This document shows, piece after piece, positions 40,930 to 51,953 of a stretch of DNA of 64,000 nucleotides (position 1 is its first letter; every line of letters starts with the position of its first letter). Under the pieces are notes generated by a model. That model did no database searches. It was not told where the DNA came from and was given only the letters and a program-made list of their open reading frames with translations. A program made the position numbers and the translations under genes. The DNA is from Mesostigma viride (Eukaryota > Streptophyta > Mesostigmatophyceae > Mesostigmatales > Mesostigmataceae), in NCBI GenBank assembly GCA_009746045.1, contig RPFO01000103.1:129001-193000 (forward strand). The letters run 5' to 3'.

Positions 40930-41690
40930 TCATCCAGGTGTGCCCGAGCCCTGCTGTGCACAAGAGGGACCCACGTTGGGGGTACTCATCAGGGGCGCAT
41001 GGGGCCGGGGTGGAGGCGGGCCACCGATACCTCGTCATCCTGCCCAGGCTATTGAGGGGGCCTCTGCGCTTGCTGCATTGGCGTGATATCCTCGTCAAGG
41101 CCCCATGGCGTCCCCTCCAGCTTGGTGCGGCCAGCCAGGACGCGTGCCCGGTCATCGGAGGACAGGAAGGTGAGGAGGATGGGGGGTGGGTCATCGGTCT
41201 TGCCCCGAGCCCGGGGAAGGCGGCGGCTCCCTACCATCGCCATGTCCACTTCGCCCTCTAGTTCCAACCGAGTTGCGAGCTGCGACAGCTCGGCTGCGAG
41301 CGTGGTGGGGGTTTCGTTGGAGGCCATGGGGAACCCACGGAGGATAAGGTTGTTGCAACACTGGGCACGGGCATCGGCTTCGGCTTGCTCCTCGTGCTGT
41401 TCTTGGAGTTGGGCCTTGACAGCGGCGATGGTGGTGGCAGTGTGGCTCTTCAGGACGTCGGCCATGGTTTGGCGGAGGAGGGGCGCGTCGGCGATGGGTG
41501 TCGATGGTGCCCTGGCGGCAATGGTGGAGACTTTGTCCGCGACAGTTTTGAGCGTCTCGGCGGAGGCGGTGGTCTGCTGCTGGAGCTGTTGCAGTTTGTC
41601 CTGGGCAGTTGTCAGTCCTTGTTACAGCTTGACAGAAAGGTGGCCAACCTTGCGCTCCACCATGGGACCCTACTTAGGTTCATCAGAAGC
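40930..41690 (-). pseudogene. LINE ORF1 fragment, L1 ORF1p-like
   Basis: On the minus strand the frame 41049-41465 holds CCNNLILRGFPM, RLPRARGKTDDPPPILLTF and LDEDITPMQQAQR, the same domain order as the ORF1 proteins of E1 and E3, but a different subfamily. Upstream residues in the same frame (QDKLQQLQQQTTASAETL) look like a coiled coil but are cut by a stop near 41620. The C-terminal end runs into another frame. Confidence 0.7.
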
Positions 41691-41699
41691 TACCGTTTT

Positions 41700-42227
41700 G
41701 CACTCGTGCTTTCTCCCTGAAACACTTTCTTCTGTACTGTACATATTGATGTATATAATGACTGCAGGCCTTTCTAAACAGGGTTATGGAATTGCAACCT
41801 GAGCTAGCAACTTGGTTTGCAACGTCATTGTATTTTACATGTGCTGCCTATAATATATGCAGGTGGGGCAAATGCTGATAAATTACTTGCCATGATCAAG
41901 TATCGCACTATGGAATAGCTCAGATGTTTAACGCTCCTTACTAATGATATACGAGATGTTGGGCGAATGTCCATGAACAAATGCCAATGTTTTGAATAGC
42001 AAAGCAAAGCGTTGCACAGGCATAAAAACAATGCAGCTGATTTGCACGTGGTTTCAGGAATGAAAGCTGCCTGCCTCTAGAAACACAGGAATTCGAGTTG
42101 GTGCGCTTGGACTAGCTCCTGAGCAAGGCGTGTGACCAAACGTCAATTAATGAAGCCAGCCTGAACAAATTGCAAGCAATTATTATAAGTCTACAATATA
42201 ATGACGCCCAGCCATTAGAACAACATT
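41700..42227. other. Region without a recognised gene
   Basis: Nothing recognised. Confidence 0.35.
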
Positions 42228-42350
42228 CATATTCACCATATCCTGAACGACTGGAACACACGGACAAGATAACGGCAGGCTCGAGCTACCATGGTCCAGA
42301 TTCTCCCGATTTCTGGCCTGCATGCGCTGGTTGTCTTCTTGACATTGAAT
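42228..42350 (+). repeat. Partial copy of the 290-base repeat
   Basis: TATCCTGAACGACTGG, GATAACGGCAGGCTCGAGCT and TTTCTGGCCTGC are shared with 39850-40130, in the same orientation. Confidence 0.7.
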
Positions 42351-42589
42351 GACGTGCTGTCCCGTCACATAAATACTCCAACCATGCGTAATGGTGGCAC
42401 TCTCACTAGTTTGCTTGCATACGGCACCATGCGTGGACGTCACAACGGCACGCAAATACTTGCGGCGCCACATCAAATCTGTCACCATCTGGATGTCATC
42501 ACTCGGCGCAAACATTAGACCATTGGCTGCCGGCGTCCGCAGCACGGGCCATAAGAATGTATAGCATGCAATAAGCCCGCATCCATTAA

Positions 42590-43088
42590 TACGCTGATTT
42601 ATGTGGACGACACCACCCTCATCGCGCGCCCCGAGCACATTCAGACCTGGCTGGACTGTCTGGGCATGGAGGCGAGGGCGGTGGGGTTGGAGATTAGTGT
42701 CAAAACTGAGGCGATGGTGATTGGGGCCTCCAGTAGACCACTGCTGCCGCGCCTGCTCGACGGGACGGAGGTCCCGTTCCGCGATCGCTTCAAACTGTTG
42801 GGGAGTATGCTCCCTGACTCCGCAGACGATGTGGACATCCGCATCGGCCTGGCCTGGGCCAGGCTCCGTTCGCTCAACATGCACCTACTGGCGCTCGAAG
42901 GGCCTGGGCGAGCACCGCAAGCGCATGCTCTTCAAGGTCCTCGTCCTCACGGTGCTCACGTATGGCGCCGAGGCGTGGACAATCACACCAACACTGGCAG
43001 CTAAGCTAGACGGCACGGTTTACAGGATGCTCCGACAGGTCCTGAACGTAGGGTTTTCCAAGCGCCCGTCATTAGAGTCTTTGTATCA
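42590..43088 (+). pseudogene. LINE reverse-transcriptase fragment
   Basis: Starts within the catalytic box (LIYVDDTTLIARPEHIQTWL, where most RTE-like copies here have YADD), then FKLLGSMLPDSADDVDIR. The continuation LTYGAEAWTI and MLRQVLNV lies in the next frame, so there is a frameshift near 42900. The fragment stops at 43088 where the 290-base repeat begins. Confidence 0.75.
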
Positions 43089-43385
43089 GGGTATCAAAGA
43101 GACAACCAGCGCAGGCCAGAAATCGGGAGAATCCGGACCATGGTAGCTCGAGCCTGCCGTTATCTTTTCCGCGTTTTCGAGTCGTTCAGGATGATGAAGA
43201 TGAATGGTGATGGAAATGTGTATCCTTGTGCATTGAAATTATGGCTGGCTTACGTGTGGAGCGACTAGATGACCTAGACGGTGGGGCCGGAAACAGCATG
43301 CTTGATCAGGGCGTGTGTTTCGAGCCTAGCTGGCCGGGAGTGTCTAGTGGTGAGCACCATTGCTGCGATCGCTCTCCCACCATTT
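43089..43385 (-). repeat. Dispersed 290-base repeat, minus-strand copy
   Basis: The longest copy, matching 39850-40130 in inverted orientation. It begins TATCAAAGAGACAACCAGCG directly after the LINE fragment. Confidence 0.75.
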
Positions 43386-43867
43386 ACGAGGAAATACCCG
43401 CAAATGGAAAACCACTGAAAAGGTCTAGCTAGTCAGTCATCACGTTAGCCATGCCATGATTCCAAACGTCCAAGAACTGCACACGGTGCAAAGGCAAAAA
43501 GCCGGAGGACAGCACTTTCAAATGTGCGGCGGGAACCAAAAGCCCGCGGATGCCAGAAAACATCGTGTTGCGGCAGCGACGCGACGATGTGGACAACGAA
43601 TCCAGTGCCAAGCTCGGAACGGCCGCAAAGGAGATCTGGCATCACAGGGTTCAGATGTGCGGAGATACTATGCGATCCAGCCGGTCCACGACCTGTTTGT
43701 AGAGCTTGTGCCAAGGGGCAGCACCGAACAGATGTGGGTGACGTTGCAAAAAACATCGGACTTGACGGAGCATAATGGCTCGGTCATAGTCTTTGACCAA
43801 TAAACGCTGCAAGAGTTCAACAAGAGTCGTGATGAAATCAACACGATAAGAACAAAGACACGATAAG
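43386..43867. other. Region without a recognised gene
   Basis: Overlapping frames on both strands of up to 115 codons, none with a recognised motif. Confidence 0.35.
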
Positions 43868-44400
43868 AAGGTATGCCTCGTATTTTGGACGAGGTTAGGC
43901 AGCGTAGGATAGCACTTGTAGGACACCTTGCTCGCACCAGCCAGGTCGACACCGCTCTTGGTCTGGCAGGCCCCCAGCGGCTTGGCCAGCCAGGGCGGCA
44001 TATTCTGACCTGGCCTGGCCCCAAGGGCATTCCCAAAAGGGTAGGGAAACATGCCACGAACTACATCCAGATGTTGCTGGCCGACCTAGTGGTCCCAGCC
44101 CAGTTTGAACACCGCATCCACTCTCTCTCCCTCCTTTGGACTGCCATGCAGAACAAGACGCGGTGGCAGAAGATTGTCAAGGCTCACACGCCAGCCCCTG
44201 TGGGCAAGCCACCTCCCCCCAAGAGGAGGCGGCGTTTTGATGAGTAGTGTAGTTAGGATTTTTCTAGACTAGATAGCTTAGAGTTAGGTTAGTTCGATTA
44301 CGCGGCTCCCTCCACTCCATCCATCCATCCATCAAGGAATATGTGCTACATGATCTCCCAACGGAGGCATGTTATAATTTAATTTAATTTTAATTTGATT
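43868..44400 (+). mobile_element. 5'-truncated LINE, tail type B
   Basis: The frame 43873-44247 codes the ORF2 C-terminus (RRIALVGHLARTSQVDT, then a basic KPPPPKRRRRF end). The 3' UTR ends TATGTGCTACATGATCTCCC AACGGAG-type sequence, a hairpin, and an AATTT tail. The TATGTGCTACAT and CTCCCAACGGAG elements are shared with the ORF1-only elements E1 and E2. Confidence 0.85.
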
Positions 44401-45133
44401 AATAGGCCCTTGCGGTCAGCCAATTTTAGGTGTGCCAGCCAAGCGGACAACACCAACTTAACCGAGATGGTCTGCAAGGTCATAATAAATATTATTATCT
44501 CATAAGATCATCACCCATGGCCCCAGCTACTACAAATGGCACCAACAAAATCAACGTCCAATGGTTTCCTCGCCAGTGCTTCTAGTACTTAAGAGGTTTG
44601 GGCCACGTCAAAAAGTTTGGCTCGAGGCCAAAAAAGCTGCGTCAAGTGTTGGACTCAAACTTAAAAATTTCACGTCAAAGACTCTACTAAGGGAGTGTCA
44701 AATCATTAAGGGAATGAATGCGAAAGGCTTTAGGGAGGGGAAACAGGGGCCGGTGGGCCTTGCCTAGGGGGGAGTTGATGGCATATCAAGGAGCTTGCTG
44801 CTAATAACTGATCGCACATAACCCAAAATTAGAAGGATTTTGCCATAAAAATTGTCTGGCCTTGTGCCAACACGTTTGACTCGAGGCCTTCAACGCTGCG
44901 TCAAAAGTTTGACTCACAACCCATTTTCTTGTGTAAACCGTTTTACTCAAGGGGTCAAAAGTTTGACTTTTGGTAGTGTGGCGCGTCAAACTTTGACTCA
45001 TACGTCCAGTTAGCAGAAGCACTGTTTCCTCGCCTAGAGTGAGTGCATGTGTACGACATTTGGTGGTTGAACCCAAGCCATCAGTGAGGAAGAAATGTAG
45101 CATACAGGCAGTGCCGGGGGCCTAAGAAGTTGC
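44401..45133. other. Region without a recognised gene
   Basis: 3' flank of the ankyrin gene. A GTTTGACTCGAGGCC/GCTGCGTCAA motif occurs twice (44618 and 44873) as a diverged direct repeat, with several further copies of GTCAAAAGTTTGAC nearby. Confidence 0.45.
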
Positions 45134-46753
45134 TTACTCGGAGGGCCTCTTGCGCTTCCCCGTGGCAGGTGCTTCCAGCTTGGCGGGTGCAGCAGCCGGC
45201 TGCGCCTCGTGCACAGCCTTGCGTAGGATCCGCGCCACCTTGGCGTTCTTTTGGCTCTCGGCGAGGTAAAGAGGCGTCCTGCCCTCAGCATTCTCGGCAT
45301 CCACCTGCGCGCCGCTGGACACCAACAGCTTGACCATGTCCGGGAAGTCTTCGCGCGACGCAAAGTGCAGCGGGGTCCAACCGTCCTTGTCCTTGGCATT
45401 CACGTCCGCGCCCACGGACAAGAGGAACTTAACCACGTTCCGGCAGCGCGCGACCAACGCCACGTGCAGCGAAGTCCTCCCGTCCTTTGTCCTGACATCC
45501 TTGTCCATTCCGCTGGCCAGCAAGAGCTTGACCATGTCCACATGGCCGGCCAACGCCTCCTTGTGCAGCACCGTCTCCCCAAGCATGTTCTTGGCTTCCC
45601 TGTCCACACCACTGAGCAGTAGATGCTTGAGGGTAGCCAGGTGGCTGTCGGGCCCTGAAGCGGCCAGCAACGGGGTATCCCCGTTCTTATTTCTGGCGTT
45701 CTTGTCGGCGCCATTGGTGATGAGGTACTTAACGACATCGAGGCGGCCAAACCGTGAAGCCTGGTGCAAGGGGGTGTCCCCTTCCTTGTTCTTGGCGCTC
45801 TTGTCGACGCCACTGGCCACGAGATATTTGACCACATCCAGGCTCCAGACACCTAACGTGTTGTGGAGGAGGGTGTTTCCTTCACCGTCCTTGGCGTTCT
45901 TGTCCAAGCCACTGGCCATGAGAAGCTTGACGACGTCCAGACTTGACGCCCCTTTGTGCAATGCGGTTTGCCCTTGCCCGTTCTTGGCGTTCTTGTCCAC
46001 CCCGGCGGCCAGCAGGCAATTGACCACATCCAGATGGCCATAGGACGATGCGAGGTGCAGAGGGGTATCCCCTTCCTTGGTCTTGGCGTTCTTATCCGCG
46101 CCGCAGGCGACAAGGTGCTCAACCACGTCCAGGTGGCCAAACCGCGACGCGATGTGCAACGGGGTCTCCCCGTTGTGATAGCGAGTGGCATGAAAGCATA
46201 GCGCATTGACCTGGTCCACCTGTACCCGCACGGTGACCGTAGTCTCTTCGTGATTCATCTTGGTCTTGGCGTTCTTGTCCGCGCCGCTCGCCACCAGGTG
46301 CCTGACCACGTCCAGATGGCCATTCCAGGACGCGTGATGCAGTGGGGTTTCGTCGTTATCGTTCTTGGCGTTCTTATCCGCCCCACGGGCCAGTAAGTCC
46401 TTGACCACATCGAGATAACCGGTCCATGACGCGTGGTGAAGCGGGGTATCTCCCTTAGCATGGGTGGCCAGTAGGCATTTGACCACATCCGCATGGTGGT
46501 TCTCATGTGCGAGGCCCAGCGGGACTTCTTCTTTCTTGTTCTGTGCGTCCTTGTCCGCGCCGTGGGCCATTAAGCACTTGACCACATCCAGATGGCCATT
46601 TTTGGACGCAAGGTGCAGTGGGGTGTCCCCTTGTTTGTTCTTGGCGTTCTTGTCGACGCCGCTGGCCACCAGGTTCCTTACACCATCCAACTGGCCGTTT
46701 GCTGATGCGTGGTGCAGCGGAGTATTCTCTTCCTTGCTGGCGCTCCCCCCCAT
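45134..46753 (-). CDS. Ankyrin-repeat protein, 15 repeats
   Basis: One uninterrupted frame of 539 residues starting at 46753. I count fifteen ankyrin repeats, most of the form GDTPLHLAS-x-GHLDVVKCL-x-x-GADKNAKN. Repeat 3 is short, and repeat 5 is followed by an insertion of about 29 residues (MNHEETTVTVRVQVDQVNAL onward) before GETPLH. The start MGGSAS fits the N-myristoylation consensus (Gly2, Ser6). The last residues, GKRKRPSE, form a basic patch that could be a nuclear signal. There is no kinase, SOCS, channel or membrane domain, so this is a scaffold-type protein of unknown partner. The repeats are very alike at the DNA level, suggesting recent internal duplication. No intron is needed. 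Confidence 0.9.
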   Translation of the reverse strand: MGGSASKEENTPLHHASANGQLDGVRNLVASGVDKNAKNKQGDTPLHLASKNGHLDVVKCLMAHGADKDAQNKKEEVPLGLAHENHHADVVKCLLATHAKGDTPLHHASWTGYLDVVKDLLARGADKNAKNDNDETPLHHASWNGHLDVVRHLVASGADKNAKTKMNHEETTVTVRVQVDQVNALCFHATRYHNGETPLHIASRFGHLDVVEHLVACGADKNAKTKEGDTPLHLASSYGHLDVVNCLLAAGVDKNAKNGQGQTALHKGASSLDVVKLLMASGLDKNAKDGEGNTLLHNTLGVWSLDVVKYLVASGVDKSAKNKEGDTPLHQASRFGRLDVVKYLITNGADKNARNKNGDTPLLAASGPDSHLATLKHLLLSGVDREAKNMLGETVLHKEALAGHVDMVKLLLASGMDKDVRTKDGRTSLHVALVARCRNVVKFLLSVGADVNAKDKDGWTPLHFASREDFPDMVKLLVSSGAQVDAENAEGRTPLYLAESQKNAKVARILRKAVHEAQPAAAPAKLEAPATGKRKRPSE

Positions 46754-47848
46754 GATGCGGCCCTTAAGGAGAGAGGCCTATTACTGCCGAAGCTGGGGAT
46801 GCAGTTGCAGGCGCTTTAGAAAAATAGCACCCTTGATATTCCTTCCATGCACATGCAATGCATGGGATGCTCCGCTTGTTACGACGGCCGGGTCTTCAGA
46901 CTAATTTGATCCAGTGCGAAAATGAACGAGTTAAGCTACCCACCCTTTTAAAAATTCAGGGGAAAGCAGTAAACTTTGCGCATTTGAGACAGAAGCGAAT
47001 TTCCACTTTCCAGGGGTGCAGCGGAAACGTGCGCGTGCGTTTCGTTTGGTTAAAGAAATATTATTCTGGCTGGGTGTGCGTTCCGGGCGCGCGCGCACGC
47101 CCGAATCGAAAATATGGCAATAATCCTGCAATAATGATTAATCAACGGAACAGTCAACGGAAGGCATTGGCAATCGCCTGTCGGTCTTCTCGCTAGTCGC
47201 TGAGCGCATGCGAGGTGCGCACGGCTTTCGGGAGCTGTTTCGGGACTACCCGACCAGTAGAAATTTCGGGGAAATGGGTATATTTTATTAGCCAATTATG
47301 GACCAAAGAGGTGAGAGGGGAAATGAGTATCAGCGAATCCTAATGAAGGTGGGCACACACACGTGTGGCGGTGACAGGTGAAAGGCTAATAGGGCGCGAC
47401 CAGTAGAAATTTTTTTTTTTTTTTTTTCGGGGAAATGGGTATATTTTATTAGCCAATTATGGACCAAAGAGGTGAGAGGGGAAATGAGTATCAGCGAATC
47501 CTAATGAAGGTGGGCACACACCAGTAGAAATTCACTTACCTAGTGGAAATTCACTTACCTAGTACCTTTGACCTCCTGGCGTTATAGGAACGAATACTCG
47601 CTATAGGATGATTTGCATTGGCCAACGCTGCGACGTGGCGCGACGCCCTTCCTCGCGGGCTCTTAACTTGGCGATGTCCCGTTGTTCTCGATAACGCCAA
47701 ATTACATATACATTAAAAATATAATTACTTACAGCAGAGTGAAATCACTCAAACCAAAGCAAACGCCCAGCTATAAACCTATATACAGAGCCATGTCAAA
47801 GCTCTATACTACGATAAGACCAATGGAAACGCCTAACCGGGGAGGAAC
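46754..47848. other. Region without a recognised gene
   Basis: Upstream flank of the ankyrin gene. It holds the duplication at 47256-47525. No other feature is supported. Confidence 0.4.
47256..47525 (+). repeat. Direct duplication of about 110 bases, one copy with a T-run
   Basis: GACCAGTAGAAATTT, then CGGGGAAATGGGTATATTTT through AATGAAGGTGGGCACACAC, occurs twice (47258-47362 and 47398-47522). The copies are identical apart from a run of about 22 T inserted in the second. ACCAGTAGAAATT recurs a third time at 47520. Confidence 0.9.
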
Positions 47849-48900
47849 CTAATAGCCCTGCTGCACCGCAAAATCAGCCCGCGTACGGCGGAGCATGATG
47901 TCAGCCATGGCCCGAGTCAGCGCCACCGACAGGCGCTGACGCCAATATGACGTCCAGGTCCGCGCCGACCATGGGGCCCGCTGGCCCTCCAGGTCCAGCC
48001 GGTCCTCCCGGAGCCGGCAACACTCCTTGAAGAAGGCGGAGGTCAGGGGCCCCATGGCCCCAAACTCCTCCAGGACAAAGGGCACCACACGATGGTGCCC
48101 GACGTCGCCGTAGGCCAGGAGCTTGGCCCGCTCCGCCCGGTCCGCCGTGTAACCTGCCGTGAGGGAGGCCCCAGCCACGTGGCTAAGAGCCAAGGGCCGC
48201 GCCACCGAAACGTCAATAAGCAGATGCCGGCCACCCCCCTCAAAGTCCAGCACCGCGATGTCAGGCCGGTGGTTGGGGGAATAGAAGGCAGCGCCATCCG
48301 CATCCTCGGACCGGATGTTCGCGTGGGGGAAAACCGACCGAATCATGGCGAGCACCACCGTCAGGAGGACAGTGTGCAAATACAAATACCAATTCTGATT
48401 CTGTTGGCCCCCCATGCAGGCAAGGTAGTGAGTCCCCGTGGGATCCAGCGGCTGCCCACAGCTACCACAAGGCCGCCCGGCCGGAACAAGAGGCTGCGGG
48501 GCAAATAGCTGGTGCCGGAGCGCCACCGAGTAGTGGCTGGGAGCCAAGGCGAATGGGGGGCCATGGGAAGAGCACGAAGGTACGCCGAGCCCACACTCCG
48601 CAAGGAAAGCGAGAACAGCCACGCACGTCCCTGGGCGTTGAGGTCCGCGAAAAGAGCAATCCAATCAGCCGTGTGCAGAATACCCGCGTAGGTTTTCTGG
48701 TGTTTATCGATGACGCGAGCAGGGAATGCGGCGGGAGATTGAACGGAGGCGACCGAGGGAGTGCCGCGAGGGAGGTGGCGCTGTACCGCCTGAGCGGCAC
48801 GGACGGGAGAACAGGCCTGCTGGATCTCAGCATAGGCCTCCTGGATGGCAGTGACGAAGGGCAAAGGGCTGCTGGGGTCCAGGAGGTACATGTATATGAC
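47849..48900 (-). pseudogene. C-terminal part of a retroelement with nuclease-like domain
   Basis: Minus strand. The part 47849-48664 contains CGSCGQPLDPTGTHYLAC (a C-x2-C-x9-H-x3-C finger), then RPDIAVLDFEGGGRHLLIDV, which resembles the zinc finger plus PD-(D/E)xK nuclease arrangement at the C-terminus of R2/NeSL-type non-LTR elements. The upstream part (48560-48891), with GRAWLFSLSLRSVGSAYLRA, lies in another frame; a frame change near 48.56 kb separates them. No reverse transcriptase precedes it, so it is a truncated remnant. Family assignment is tentative. Confidence 0.5.
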
Positions 48901-49811
<911 letters not shown>

Positions 49812-50451
49812 AGGTATTAGTGACACTTCCTACCAATCAAACAGCCAGCACAGGATGGAGGCTCTTTAGCTTGGCGGCCTCATACACTGGTTTGCGTCAT
49901 TTTCCTGTTCGGAAAAAAAAAAATTCACTAGGTGCCCAGGTTCGGGGTTAAATACAAGTGAACTAGGATGGCGCCACTATTTATAGCCACCTCGCTGCCG
50001 CGCCAGTACACCAGTTGGGCAGCACATGAGTGGCTTCATGGGCACAGAGTGCTTTTAGCCGGGCACATGGCCGGGATTCATGGTGATGTCAACTTAATTT
50101 GCTTTCCTAATGGCACTCGAGTGCCACGCTGCTGACAACTTCATCGGCGAGAATTTTATTGAATCTCTTAGCTGAAGCGGCTTTCGACACACAACTTAAC
50201 AACATGATGGCTACTCTCAGCGGCGATTTTCTGCGCCATGCGTCCAGCTGTCACACTCAATACATCCCCAAGGGCGATGGTGCACGCGTTGACGAGCCGT
50301 TTGCCCTCAGCGGTGTGCGTTTTCGAGAGTTCCGTCTGGCAAGCCCAGTCATCGAGCGATATATGCTGAGTGCTGGGTTAGCTTAGTTTGTTAGGAGACG
50401 TTAATAATGACAGCATAATTGCTATTAAGTGAGACAACTAACTATTGTATA
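49812..50451. other. Region without a recognised gene
   Basis: 3' flank of the zinc-knuckle gene. One 75-codon frame (50159-50386) shows no recognised motif. Confidence 0.35.
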
Positions 50452-50664
50452 TTATATTAAATTAATTTGTAACATATCTCCGTTGCGAGTACATGTAGTG
50501 CTCACATATCCCTGAGAAGGGGCATATGGCTTTTAATACATTCTGGCTACTTCCTGCAAGGGTAGGTGTAAACTACACGTGCTCAGGGTGCACAAAGTGC
50601 ACCTGCACCACTATGTATTCCAGCACCTAAGGTGCGGACAGAGGGTGGAATCTTGATCATCATG
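50452..50664 (-). mobile_element. 3'-UTR fragment of the ORF1-only family, tail type B
   Basis: Minus strand; shares CTTGCAGGAAGTAGCC-type sequence, GCCATATGCCCCTTCTCAGG and a decayed CTCCGTTG-type hairpin with E1/E2, with an AT-rich tail at 50452. Confidence 0.7.
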
Positions 50665-50665
50665 G

Positions 50666-50885
50666 CTGATTAATTAATTAATTAATTAATTAATTAAACT
50701 CGTGCTCCCGTTGGGGAATCATGGCTAAACAATGGCTAGTGCATGGCTTCTCAGCAGAGAGTAGCTCTCTGCATAGGCAGAGCTTGGCTAAATCATCCGT
50801 GGGGAGTCCCATTATAGGCGCACATGCGCATAGGCGTGGGCCACGTGCTAAGCTAAGCCTGCATGACTAATCTACACTACCAGAA
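50666..50885 (-). mobile_element. 3'-UTR fragment of an ORF1-only relative, tail type A
   Basis: Minus strand. The body resembles the E1 3' UTR (GTAGTGTAGATTAGT, AGAGAGC/TCTCTGC, AAGCCATGC), but the end carries the type A hairpin (TCCCC-AACGG-GAGCACGAGT) and TTAA repeats at 50666. Confidence 0.65.
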
Positions 50886-50955
50886 GTAAGTAAGTGAGTG
50901 AGTATAAGTAAGTGAGTAAGTTTTAAGTACGTAAGTTAGTTAGTAAGTAAGTGAA
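50884..50955. repeat. AAGT/GAGT microsatellite
   Basis: Imperfect tetranucleotide run of AAGT and GAGT units. Confidence 0.9.
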
Positions 50956-51774
50956 CATGCACTGAAGGTGCCCATGCCACAGAGTACCCGATGAGGTACT
51001 TTTCTACGCGGATACTTCACCCGCAAAGCAATATAGTGGCGCGACTCATGCACACGCCCAAGTCTGGAGTCGTACATAGCAACTCCGCATCATCCCCGGA
51101 CTATCCAAGACGACTGTACGCTAGCTCGGCCATGATGACGGGTGTGGGGGTAGGTACGTTGCATGCATGCTATTAACCCCTGATCTAGCCCAGGAGAATA
51201 TAAAGGCTTCTCCCGGAGGCTGAGGGTTTTTAGGGGCATACCGGCCCAGGGTTCACGCACGGACATGGCTGACGGCGGATCTCAGAACTTTTGTTCTGAG
51301 CTTAAAATTCAGTCAGACTTACTGCAACTGATGCGTCTCTTAAAGTCGCATCTGCTAGTATAATAAGATTACGGCTGTAATTCGCAGCGCCGTGTATGGC
51401 TCGATCCGCATACTACCGGCTACCTTTAGTTACAATAGAAGTTCAGCCAATGCACCCGCATGTCTACCCGCACACTTCAGCCTCTATTTCATTGTGCCAG
51501 ACAATGCCCCGCCATGTCATGCACTTTTCAGTATTAGTGCACCCACAGTTCTGCCAGACTCTAATAAGATAACAGCAGGCTAGCACTTGAGCTACCTTGG
51601 TCCGGATTCTTCCAGACTTTTCTGGCCTGCGCTGGTTGTCTCCTTGATATATACCTTACATGCAATGAAAATATTTAGTGAGACAACCACTTAATAGATA
51701 GCGTGAGACAACTATTCCTGGACGCATGGCGTTCCAACACACACATGTACTCCCGTGCACGATTAATTAATTAA
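50956..51774. other. Region without a gene; LINE leader remnant and repeat copy
   Basis: At 51264-51385 a LINE 5' leader remnant is visible (CATGGCTGACGGCGG, GATGCGTCT, TATAATAAG). At 51560-51650 there is a diverged copy of the 290-base repeat (GATAACAGCAGGCTAG, TTTCTGGCCTGCGCTGGTTG). No coding region. Confidence 0.55.
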
Positions 51775-51953
51775 TTAGACTCGTGCTCCCGTCATTGGGG
51801 AGTCACGGAGCATTAACCCCTATGGATGGATGGATGGGTGGAAACAGTCCTACCGGTCTAATCTATCTACATCAGCTACCTACCACATCTATCTAACAGC
51901 ATCACTAACTACAACATCTATCTAAACAACATCACGCTACCCTAGGGGAGCTG

